In this document: positions 1 to 6,267 of the stretch, one piece after another
How positions within the stretch are numbered: the first letter of the stretch is position 1
How the letters are laid out: the number at the start of each line of letters is the position of its first letter
Source: Opitutaceae bacterium
GTDB taxonomy: Bacteria; Verrucomicrobiota; Verrucomicrobiia; Opitutales; Opitutaceae
Direction of reading: 5' to 3'
Length of the DNA stretch: 6,791 nt
Assembly: GCA_029979145.1 (NCBI GenBank)
Contig: JAPOIC010000108.1
Location: forward strand, 1 to 6,791
Program-made: the position numbers and the translations under genes
Notes under the pieces: generated by a model
The model's input: only the letters and a program-made list of their open reading frames with translations
Databases searched by the model: none
What the model was told of the DNA's origin: nothing

Positions 1-26
1 CCGCCACCTGGAAAGCCTGAGCCCTT

Positions 27-1103
27 ATGCCTTCTCGTAAAAAATGGCGCATCGCCGGCATCAATTTTGATTTCCGGCACATGGACCACTTGCTCGCATG
101 CGCGCACGGCGAGCGCAACGCCGAGATCGTCGGCATCTCGCACCATGACCCGCGCGAGATGCAGGATGTGATTTCTCGCTGCGCGATCCCGGCCGACCGC
201 GTCTTCACCGACTGGCGCGCGTGCCTGGAGCAGACCAAGCCGGATGTCGTAATCACCTGCCCCGCCAGCGGCGCCCACGCTGAATGGGTCGAGCGCATCG
301 CCGCCTTCGGTGTCCACGTGCTCGTGGAAAAACCCTTCGCCTCGGATCTCCCCCAAGCCGACCGCATGATCGCCGCCATGAAAAAGGCCCGGAAGCGCCT
401 CGCGATCAACTGGCCGCTCGCGTGGTATCCGCCGCACGTCACCGCCCACCGCTTGATCCAAGCCGGCGTCATCGGCGAGCTGCAGGAAGTGCATTTCTAC
501 GACGGCAACCGCGGTCCCATTCAGGACCACGGCAATCTCGCCGCCCCCGAACCCTCGCTTGCCGCCAAGCAAGCCAGCTGGTTCTACGACCGCACCGGCG
601 GCGGCTCGTTGATCGACTACCTCGGCTACGGCGCCACGCTCGGCACTTGGTTCTTCGACGGCAAAAAGCCCTCCGAGATCACCGCCGTCACGGGTGGTGC
701 CAAGGGCGTGCGGGTCGATGAACAGAGTGTCACCATCGCGCGCTACGGCGACTGGTTGTCCACGTTCCAGACCCGCTGGGGCACCTTCACCAGTCCGTGG
801 CTGAATCAACCCCAGCCCAAGTGCGGCTTCGTGCTCAAGGGCACCGACGGCACCATCGCCAACTACGACTACGAGCCGACGATCCGCCTGCAGACGCGGA
901 AGCACCCGGCTGGCAAAGTCATCCCGGTTGATCGCCTCAAAAAGCCGCGATTGAACCCCGTGCAGTATTTTCTGCACTGTCTCGAGACCGGCGAGGAAAT
1001 CACCGGCCCGCTCTCCGTGAAGTTTGCCCGCATCGGTCAACAGATCGTCGACACCGCCACCCTCAGCGCAAAGACCAAGCTTCCACGAAAACTGCAGCGT
1101 TGA
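27..1103 (+). CDS. Gfo/Idh/MocA family oxidoreductase (first of a pair)
   Basis: Predicted NAD(P)-dependent sugar or cyclitol oxidoreductase, 358 aa, the usual family length, probably cytoplasmic because no signal peptide or membrane segment is seen. The N-terminal Rossmann half shows VVITCPASGAHAEWV (about residues 74-88) and the hallmark VEKPF with Lys102. The C-terminal half carries GGGSLIDYLGYG (191-202), matching the family GGGxxxDxGxH site, with Asp197 and Tyr201 where His is commonest; Tyr is known there in glucose-fructose oxidoreductase-type members. The glycine-rich cofactor loop is unusual: residues 8-19 read RIAGINFDFRHM instead of a clear GxGxxG. The ATG at 27 places the first beta strand at the expected distance. 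A GGAAAG lies at 10-15, rather far (11 nt) for a ribosome site. The stop falls 2 bp before the next gene's ATG, so the two are probably co-transcribed. The substrate cannot be told from sequence. Confidence 0.9.
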   Translation: MPSRKKWRIAGINFDFRHMDHLLACAHGERNAEIVGISHHDPREMQDVISRCAIPADRVFTDWRACLEQTKPDVVITCPASGAHAEWVERIAAFGVHVLVEKPFASDLPQADRMIAAMKKARKRLAINWPLAWYPPHVTAHRLIQAGVIGELQEVHFYDGNRGPIQDHGNLAAPEPSLAAKQASWFYDRTGGGSLIDYLGYGATLGTWFFDGKKPSEITAVTGGAKGVRVDEQSVTIARYGDWLSTFQTRWGTFTSPWLNQPQPKCGFVLKGTDGTIANYDYEPTIRLQTRKHPAGKVIPVDRLKKPRLNPVQYFLHCLETGEEITGPLSVKFARIGQQIVDTATLSAKTKLPRKLQR

Positions 1104-1105
1104 TC

Positions 1106-2167
1106 ATGCGTCCCTCGAAACTCGACTACCTGCCCCGCGGACCGCGCTACCCCAAGCGCCACAAGCTCGCCCTGGTCGGCTGCGGCGGCATCTCACAATA
1201 CCACCTCACCGCGGCCAAGTCGTTTGGCGTCGAGGTCGTGGCCCTGGCCGATGTCAATCGCGCCGCCGCCGAGAGTCGCCGGGATGAGTTCTTTCCGAAG
1301 GCCGACGTTTACACCGACCCTCGCGAACTTCTCGCCCGGAAGGACGTCACGGTCGTGGAGTTCGCGACCCACACCGCCATCCGCCCAGGTCAAGTACAGG
1401 ATGCGCTGAAGGCCGGAAAGCACGTGCTCAGTCAGAAGCCATTCGTGGCCGATCTCACCGAAGGCAAACGCCTCGCCGCCTTGGCGAAGCGCCGCGGCCT
1501 GAAACTCGCCGTAAATCAAAACGGTCGCTGGGCGCCGCAATTCTCGGCGCTGCTCGCGGCCGTGCGCCAAGGGCTCCTGGGCGACATCCAGACCCTCGAC
1601 ATGTCGCTGGCGTGGGACCACACGTGGTGCCGCGGCAGCAAGTTCGAGGAACTACATCACCTCATCCTCAGCGATTTCGCCATCCACTGGTTCGACATCG
1701 TGGCCAACGTCTTTGCCGGCCGCACCGCCCGGAGCGTGTTTGCGAACACCGCCTACGCGCCCAACCAAGACATGAAGCCGCCGATGCTGGCCAACGCCGT
1801 CGTGAATTACGGCGACGGCCTCGCGACGCTCGGTTTCAGCGCCTACCAAAGCTTTGCCCCGCAGGAATACCTCTGCTGCGTCGGCTCCAAGGGCACGCTC
1901 CGCGGCGCCGCGAATGTCTGCAATCTCACCGAACTCGAGCTGACCACCAAGCGCGGCACCGTAAAGATTCCCTTGCAGGGCAAATGGTTTCCCGACGGCT
2001 TTCGTGGCACGCTCGGCGAACTCCTCCGCAGCATCGAGGAAGACCGCGAGCCGTCCATCGGCGCGACCAACAACCTCACGAGCCTTGCCCTCTGCTTCGC
2101 CGCCCTCGCCAGCGCCGACACCGGCCAACCCGTAAAGCCCGGCCAAGCCAAGACCGCGCGACTCTAA
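1106..2167 (+). CDS. Gfo/Idh/MocA family oxidoreductase (second of a pair)
   Basis: Predicted NAD(P)-dependent oxidoreductase of 353 aa. It has a normal dinucleotide-binding loop, LVGCGGISQYH (residues 23-33), with Asp49 ending the second beta strand (VVALADVN), a position often linked to NAD preference. The family EKP motif is SQKPF here, so catalytic-type Lys111 is kept but the Glu is Gln. The site motif LSDFAIHWFD (188-197) supplies Asp190 and His194. I chose ATG 1106; an in-frame TTG at 1100 would overlap the previous stop and add two residues. Neither has a Shine-Dalgarno sequence, so translational coupling to the gene before it is plausible. It is only distantly similar to that neighbour (different loop, KP motif and site residue), so it is not a recent duplicate. 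The substrate is unknown; a role in sugar or inositol metabolism is inferred from the family. Confidence 0.9.
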   Translation: MRPSKLDYLPRGPRYPKRHKLALVGCGGISQYHLTAAKSFGVEVVALADVNRAAAESRRDEFFPKADVYTDPRELLARKDVTVVEFATHTAIRPGQVQDALKAGKHVLSQKPFVADLTEGKRLAALAKRRGLKLAVNQNGRWAPQFSALLAAVRQGLLGDIQTLDMSLAWDHTWCRGSKFEELHHLILSDFAIHWFDIVANVFAGRTARSVFANTAYAPNQDMKPPMLANAVVNYGDGLATLGFSAYQSFAPQEYLCCVGSKGTLRGAANVCNLTELELTTKRGTVKIPLQGKWFPDGFRGTLGELLRSIEEDREPSIGATNNLTSLALCFAALASADTGQPVKPGQAKTARL

Positions 2168-2178
2168 AGTCCGACCCC

Positions 2179-2232
2179 GGGAGCGCCGGCGTCCCGCCGG
2201 CATTCCTCGCGTGGCCAGCAGCACGCCGGCGC
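2179..2232 (+). repeat. GC-rich palindromic intergenic repeat (SAGVPPA-type element)
   Basis: Just past the second oxidoreductase, GCCGGC at 2185-2190 and again at 2196-2201 flank GTCCC, giving a 6 bp hairpin whose arms are also self-complementary. A further copy, ACGCCGGCGC (2223-2232), is the exact reverse complement of 2183-2192, so a longer-range 10 bp stem is an alternative fold. In the + frame 2182-2211 reads SAGVPPAFLA. From memory, this peptide recurs in spurious small ORFs of Verrucomicrobia and related phyla because the underlying repeat is dispersed through intergenic DNA. The hairpin might help end transcription from the oxidoreductase pair, but no T-run follows, so it is not a canonical intrinsic terminator. 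That it is a dispersed repeat is inferred; only the local structure is visible here. Confidence 0.55.
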
Positions 2233-2250
2233 CCGCATCAGCCCACCGGT

Positions 2251-2271
2251 TTGTAACGTATTACGTTACAA
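2251..2271. repeat. Perfect 21-bp palindrome (operator-like), copy 1
   Basis: TTGTAACGTA (2251-2260) and TACGTTACAA (2262-2271) are exact reverse complements around a central T at 2261. With T2250 bulged, CGG (2247-2249) can also pair with CCG (2272-2274), lengthening the stem. The AT-rich palindrome stands out from the surrounding GC-rich DNA and looks like a binding site for a dimeric regulator or a small transposition or recombination end. It lies between convergent genes, so neither neighbour's promoter is next to it. The protein that would bind it is unknown. Confidence 0.6.
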
Positions 2272-2330
2272 CCGCTCGTCGGCTTCCGTGGATCCATTCC
2301 TCTCGATGCATTCGATGTGGCAGCCACTAC

Positions 2331-2350
2331 GTAACGTATTATGTTACAAC
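2331..2350. repeat. Imperfect copy of the palindrome, copy 2
   Basis: GTAACGTA (2331-2338), T2339 and TATGTTAC (2340-2347) form the same palindrome with a single mismatch. Across 20 nt (2331-2350 against 2253-2272) the two copies differ at one base only, T2342 for C. The centres are 78 bp apart. In a + strand transcript the changed base would still allow a G·U pair. The roughly 56 bp between the copies holds no gene that I recognise. Confidence 0.55.
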
Positions 2351-2418
2351 TTTCGGCTCACCCGTGGTTGCACTCACATAGGCCGGTGCGATGCGGATCA
2401 CGGCTCCCAACAGATCAC

Positions 2419-3415
2419 TCATTCGCCGACCGTCAGCACAATCTTCCCCATCTGGCCGCCGCGTTCCATGAGGGCGAAGGCTTCATCGGCCTGCGCTAAC
2501 GCAAAGGTGTCGCTGACGACGAGCGTCAGGCGGTGACTGGCGACGAAGGCCAGCAACGCGGACCAGTCCGCCGGGTTGCCCATCGTCGTGCCGAGCACCG
2601 ATAGCTGTCGCCAGAAGATCTTGCGCAGCGCAAGCTCCGGCACGTTGCCTCGAGTCGCCCCATAGGACACGAGCCGCGCCCCGGGGCGGCCGCGTCGATC
2701 AACTGGTCCACGCCCGCACCACCCGCGCCATCAATGATCACGTCAAAGCCGCCGCTTTCCCGCGCGGCTGCTTTGGCCCAGTCGTTGGCGGTGTAGTCGA
2801 ATCCGCCCTGCGCCCCCACTCCACGGCGCGGGCGATCTTGGCGCTCGAACTGGAGGTGACCTACACTTTGGCGCCATGCGCCGCCGCGATCTGCAGGGCG
2901 AAGAGCGCCACGCCGCCGCCGATGCCTGATACGAGCACGCGTTCGTCCGGATGCAACCGCGCCCGGCTCATCACCGCGCGCCACGCGGTCAGACCCGCAA
3001 GCGGCAGTGCCGCCGCTTCGGCCCAACTCAAGTGCTCGGGTTTCGCGGACAGCTGTCCCACGGGCACCACCACGGCTTCCGCCAGCGTGCCGTCCCGCGG
3101 CAGACCGAGAATGGAAAACTCGCCACCTTGGGCCGCGGGATTCCCGCCCCAATCCAGGGCCGGATTAATGATGACCTCGCGGCCCACCCACGACTCATCA
3201 ACGCCTTCGCCAACGGCATCGACGATCCCGGCGCCGTCGGATCCGGGGATGCACGGCCATTTGAGGCCGGCGTATTGCCCGAGCTTGATCCAGAGGTCGC
3301 GGTGATTGAGTGCGGCCGCGCGCACCCGCACCCTTGCTTCACCGGCGCCCGGCACCGGGTCCGGCACCGTCTGCAGTTTCATTTCGTTGACCGCCGTGAA
3401 GGTGAGCGCCTGCAT
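2419..3415 (-). pseudogene. Broken zinc-independent MDR oxidoreductase (quinone oxidoreductase-like)
   Basis: Read across three frames this is a full-length medium-chain dehydrogenase/reductase of about 332 aa, from MQALTFTAVNEMKL (ATG at 3415) to KIVLTVGE and TGA. The N-terminal GroES-like half has VRAAALNHRDLWI and PGSDGAGIV, and lacks the catalytic zinc cysteine, as in the quinone oxidoreductase branch. The cofactor half has LVSGIGGGVALFALQIAAAH. Three lesions break it: an in-frame TAG at 2863-2861 after GAKV (codon 185); a one-base deletion near 2818/2819 (restoring C gives VELGAQGGFDY); and a one-base loss in the CCCC run at 2679-2682 (restoring it gives APGARLVSYG). The length, 997 nt plus two, is a multiple of three, which supports exactly two net deletions. 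The rest of the protein is well preserved, so decay is recent or the deletions are assembly errors. It diverges from the rluE-like gene with a 39 bp gap. Confidence 0.85.
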
Positions 3416-3454
3416 GAGGCCACACCCTGCACACCGCCGCGCCGACTGCAAACC

Positions 3455-4021
3455 ATGCTGCTCGTCCTTCACAAACCCTACGGTCACCTCTCCCAGTTCA
3501 CGCCCGAGACCGGCTCGAAGTGGCGCACGCTGGCCGATTTCAATCTGCCATCCGGCGTTTATCCGCTCGGACGGCTGGACGCTGACTCGGAGGGACTACT
3601 CCTGCTCAGCGACGAGCCCGGGTTAAATTCTCAACTCCTCGATCCGGTGCGGCAGCACCCGCGGGAATATTGGGTGCAAGTAGAGCGCATTCCCGATGCC
3701 ACCGCCTTGGCCCAGCTGGCCCACGGCGTCGTGATTGTCGGCTACCGCACGCAGCCAGCATCGGTGCGGCGCCTTGAACCTGCCCCCGCGCTGGAGCCGC
3801 GCGACCCGCCGATACGATTCCGCAAGAACGTGCCGGACACCTGGCTTTCGCTCACGCTCACCGAGGGCAAGAACCGGCAGGTGCGACGCATGACCGCCGC
3901 CGTCGGGCATCCCACGCTGCGGCTGGTGCGCGTCGCAATTGGCAGCTTTCGCGACGCCAACCTCGCACCCGGCCAGTGGCGCGAGCTGACGCCGACCGAG
4001 CGGGCCCAGGTCTTCGCCTGA
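3455..4021 (+). CDS. rluE: 23S rRNA pseudouridine synthase, RluE-like (RsuA family)
   Basis: Predicted pseudouridine synthase of 188 aa that isomerises a uridine in 23S rRNA (U2457 in E. coli for RluE). It begins LLVLHKPYGHLSQFT, matching the RluE beginning of the catalytic domain, and has no S4 domain, as in RluE and unlike RsuA or RluB. GVYPLGRLDADSEGLLLLS (34-52) holds the catalytic Asp42. Also present are YWVQVERIP (72-80), RDPPIRFRKNVPDTWLSLTL (116-135, characteristic of RluE), and the family KNRQVRRMTAAVGHPTLRLVR (139-159). The open frame extends upstream, but that part antisenses the MDR gene and is not conserved family sequence, so ATG 3455 is preferred; no Shine-Dalgarno precedes it. 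It is somewhat shorter than E. coli RluE, mainly at the N-terminus. Its end is 1 bp from the end of the convergent PhoX-like gene. Confidence 0.9.
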   Translation: MLLVLHKPYGHLSQFTPETGSKWRTLADFNLPSGVYPLGRLDADSEGLLLLSDEPGLNSQLLDPVRQHPREYWVQVERIPDATALAQLAHGVVIVGYRTQPASVRRLEPAPALEPRDPPIRFRKNVPDTWLSLTLTEGKNRQVRRMTAAVGHPTLRLVRVAIGSFRDANLAPGQWRELTPTERAQVFA

Positions 4022-4022
4022 C

Positions 4023-5411
4023 TCAGGCGTGCAGGCGTCGGCCCCACGGACCGGTCATCGCCACGGTATAGCCCGGCCGCTGGACGTTGAAAAACAGGGT
4101 CGATCCGTCCGGCGAAAAACAAACTCCCGCCAGTTCGCACTTCGGTTCCAGATTTTCGGCGAGTAGATAAAACTCACCCTTGGGCGTGACGCCCACCAGC
4201 CGGCAATTGTCGCCGTGATCCTCGCAGATCAAGAGGTCGCCCCACGGCGCCACGGCGACATTATCGCAGTTGCGCAGCAAGGCGGAGTCATTGGGCTCGG
4301 CAAACAATTCCAGTCTCGCCGCCGTCTCGACCTCGCGGGCCGTGCCTTCGTAGGGACTCGGGTAGTAACGGAATATCTGCCCGAGGCCTTTGCGTCCGCC
4401 AACGGTCATCGCGAAATACACCGTGCCATCCTCAGCCGTCCACGCGCCTTCGCCCCGGGCAAACGGCAGGGCCCCTGCCGCCGCACCTCGCTTGCGCAGA
4501 TCGTCCTGCGGGCTCTCGGGCTTGCCGAGGTCCACCCACCGCACGGCGAGCGGTCGCCCGATTGGAAACTGGGATTCAACCAAGTTACGGGTGTCGGTGA
4601 TGCCAGCATCCGCCAATCCCAACGCCTGCAATCGCCCGCCCGCGGCCAGATTGCCGGGTTTATCGGGCAGGAAGCGATACAGCAGACCATCCGCGAGATC
4701 CTCGGTTTCGTAGACTGCGCCCGACTGGGGATCCACCGCCACCGCCTCGTGCCGGAAGCGGCCCATAGCCTTGAGCGGCACCGGGCGCACCAGCCCGGGT
4801 TCGGCGGAGGGCGTCACCTCGAAATTGTAACCGTGCGGCTGCTCGGCATTCGGTTCGGGCAATGCATTCACTTCCTCACAACTGATCCATGTGCCCCACG
4901 GGGTCGGACCGCCCGCGCAATTGCGCACGGTGCCCGCCAGGCTGAGAAAGTGGCGCCGCAGGGTCTGCGTGCGCGTGTCGAACACCAAGGTGGCCGTGCC
5001 GCCGAGATTCGGCCGCACGCCGCGACCGCGATCGTAGATCAAATCCTTGGGCACCAAATGAAGGCGCTCTTGGTTCCGGCCGAAAGGACTCCGATCAATC
5101 CATTCGCTCTCCAATTCATGATTGCGCACCAACAGGGTCAGCCCGTCCGGCCCGGGAAATGCCGCCATGCCGTCGTGACCGCCGGGCACCAGCAACTGGT
5201 CGTCCATCGTCTCGCCGGTCGGCGAAAAGATCGTATAGTCAAACCCCGCCGGAACCTTCAGGCGGCCCTCCGGATGCGGCAGTAACGGACCGTATCCCGC
5301 GCGAGCCGATGGCGCGGCCCCCCACAGGCCTTGGCTGGCCAAGGTGCGCAGGCCGACCAAACCGGCCGTGGAGATGGCGGCGTGCCGCAGAAAAGTGCGT
5401 CGGGTGAACAT
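4023..5411 (-). CDS. Tat-exported PhoX/DUF839-family protein (putative alkaline phosphatase)
   Basis: Predicted exported metal-dependent phosphatase-like beta-propeller protein of 462 aa. The N-terminus FTRRTFLRHAAISTAGLVGL (2-21) is a twin-arginine signal, with a likely cut after APSARA (38), which fixes the start at ATG 5411 even though the frame is open further upstream. PhoX-family blocks occur in order: LLVRNHE (93-99), NCAGGPTPWGTWISCEE (164-180, including the Cys and Glu that correspond to metal ligands in PhoX), HEAVAVDP (221-228) with YETED (234-238), DNVAVAPWGDLLICED (383-398), and ELAGVCFSPDGSTLFFNVQ (426-444). It is shorter than classical PhoX (over 600 aa), so it belongs to the short branch and phosphatase activity is inferred. 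No phosphate-regulon gene is nearby. The nitroreductase gene lies 62 bp upstream on the same strand, and that gap holds a candidate promoter. Confidence 0.88.
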   Translation of the reverse strand: MFTRRTFLRHAAISTAGLVGLRTLASQGLWGAAPSARAGYGPLLPHPEGRLKVPAGFDYTIFSPTGETMDDQLLVPGGHDGMAAFPGPDGLTLLVRNHELESEWIDRSPFGRNQERLHLVPKDLIYDRGRGVRPNLGGTATLVFDTRTQTLRRHFLSLAGTVRNCAGGPTPWGTWISCEEVNALPEPNAEQPHGYNFEVTPSAEPGLVRPVPLKAMGRFRHEAVAVDPQSGAVYETEDLADGLLYRFLPDKPGNLAAGGRLQALGLADAGITDTRNLVESQFPIGRPLAVRWVDLGKPESPQDDLRKRGAAAGALPFARGEGAWTAEDGTVYFAMTVGGRKGLGQIFRYYPSPYEGTAREVETAARLELFAEPNDSALLRNCDNVAVAPWGDLLICEDHGDNCRLVGVTPKGEFYLLAENLEPKCELAGVCFSPDGSTLFFNVQRPGYTVAMTGPWGRRLHA

Positions 5412-5415
5412 ACAG

Positions 5416-5446
5416 ATTAATTCGGATGCCGCCAACGGGTTGTCAA
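5416..5446 (-). promoter_or_regulatory. Candidate sigma70-type promoter for the PhoX-like gene, possibly leaderless
   Basis: On the minus strand a perfect -35 TTGACA (5446-5441) is followed after 19 bp by ATTAAT (5421-5416, four of six matches to TATAAT). The -10 ends only 4 bp before the ATG, so transcription would start at or next to the start codon, giving a leaderless message. That would fit the absence of a ribosome-binding site there. The long 19 bp spacing and the weak -10 make this a tentative call. Confidence 0.35.
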
Positions 5447-5473
5447 AATCGACCGATGCCCGTGACACAAAAG

Positions 5474-6133
5474 TTACCGTCGCTCGACCAGCGATTCCTT
5501 CGGAAACCGCACCTTGGGAATGGTCGCATACTTGTCGTCTGGAGCCCGATAGCCGGCCGCGCAGCACACCACGGAACCGAAGCCGGTGTCGCCCAAACCA
5601 AGGATCTCGTCAACCTTGTCCGGATTGAATCCCTCCATCGGGCAGGTATCAACCCCGAGCAGCGCCGCCGCAGTCATGAAGTTGCCAAGCGCGATGTAGA
5701 TCTGGTGCGTCTGCCACATGTCTAGCCGACCCTCGGCCCGTGCCCGGTCAAGATTCCCCGTGACCATCGCGCGAAACTTGCCGAGCGATTCCACCGTGAT
5801 GCCCCGCACCTCGCTCATGCGCGAGACATGGGCGTCGACATGATCCTCGCCCAAGTTGCGCCGCACCGTCATCACGAGAAAATGCGAGCAATCCGCAACC
5901 TGCGCCTGCCCATAGGCTGCCGGCCGCAGCTGCTCCTTGAGCGCCGGATTTGTGACGACGACAAATCGCCACGGCTGCAGTCCAGTCGACGAGGCCGTAA
6001 GCACCAGCGCATCCTCCAAGGCCGCCCAGGTTTCCTCGGGCACCGTCCGGGCCGGATCAAAGCGCTTCACGGCGTAGCGCCAGCGCAGGGCGGAAAGGAG
6101 AACATCTGGGGCGATCGAAGCCATGGGACTCAT
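5474..6133 (-). CDS. NfsB-like NAD(P)H-dependent nitroreductase (FMN)
   Basis: Predicted cytoplasmic FMN flavoenzyme of 219 aa (E. coli NfsB has 217), reducing nitroaromatics, quinones or related substrates with NAD(P)H. Visible family features are RWRYAVKRFD (17-26, FMN phosphate-binding region), LTASSTGLQPWRFVVV (45-60), DMWQTHQIYIALGNFMTAAALLGVDTCPMEGF with the GNF and P(M/I)EGF motifs near the C-terminal third, and a final KVRFPKESL resembling the NfsB C-terminus. The start is uncertain: ATG 6133 is used here; ATG 6124 would remove three residues, and a TTG at 6160 would add nine. GGAGG sits only 2 nt before that TTG, too close to be a convincing site. The physiological substrate cannot be inferred from the neighbours. 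Confidence 0.88.
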   Translation of the reverse strand: MSPMASIAPDVLLSALRWRYAVKRFDPARTVPEETWAALEDALVLTASSTGLQPWRFVVVTNPALKEQLRPAAYGQAQVADCSHFLVMTVRRNLGEDHVDAHVSRMSEVRGITVESLGKFRAMVTGNLDRARAEGRLDMWQTHQIYIALGNFMTAAALLGVDTCPMEGFNPDKVDEILGLGDTGFGSVVCCAAGYRAPDDKYATIPKVRFPKESLVERR

Positions 6134-6163
6134 GAGGTAGCGGGTGACGGGTTTTCGCAAGAC

Positions 6164-6231
6164 CTCCAGTGGATTTTACCGTCATGCCGCACTTACGGCT
6201 TGGCATACCCCGGGGCGTCGACTCACTGGAG
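6164..6231. repeat. Inverted repeat enclosing smaller hairpins in a divergent spacer
   Basis: CTCCAGTG (6164-6171) and CACTGGAG (6224-6231) are exact reverse complements. Between them ATGCC (6184-6188) can pair with GGCAT (6202-6206), or alternatively GCCG with CGGC (6186-6189, 6196-6199), and CCCCGGGG (6208-6215) is a palindrome. The block lies between the divergently transcribed nitroreductase and permease genes, where control sites for both would be expected. The 8 bp arms are 52 nt apart, so chance is a real possibility. Confidence 0.25.
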
Positions 6232-6267
6232 ACCAACCCCGCGCCCTTACGCGTCTGATTACCCGTA

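Noticed and set aside
1..20. Possible tail of an upstream + strand gene (ATWKA then TGA at 18-20).
   Set aside because: Six codons cannot be recognised as coding; it is only compatible with an operon continuing from upstream.
2288..2536. Small + strand ORF of 82 codons starting between the palindromes.
   Set aside because: No recognisable domain, it runs into the antisense of the MDR gene, and its composition looks like chance.
2951..3454. Upstream extension of the rluE-like reading frame by 168 codons.
   Set aside because: It runs antisense through the MDR gene, is Arg/Pro/His-rich low-quality sequence, and RluE similarity begins only at the ATG at 3455.
4215..5285. Long 356-codon + strand ORF opposite the PhoX-like gene.
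   Set aside because: It is the antisense shadow of a GC-rich gene; the minus frame carries a Tat signal and all PhoX-family motifs.
5329..5344. CCTTGG...CCAAGG inverted repeat.
   Set aside because: It lies inside the signal-peptide coding region of the PhoX-like gene and is short; codon composition explains it.
5412..5567. N-terminal extension of the PhoX-like protein by 52 residues.
   Set aside because: It would bury the twin-arginine signal inside the protein and would overlap the nitroreductase 3' end.
6173..6178. TAAAAT -10-like box on the minus strand before the nitroreductase.
   Set aside because: No -35-like hexamer at 15-18 bp spacing, so chance cannot be excluded.
6200..6228. TTGGCA as a -35 box for the permease gene.
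   Set aside because: The hexamer 17 bp downstream (TCACTG) does not resemble a -10 box.
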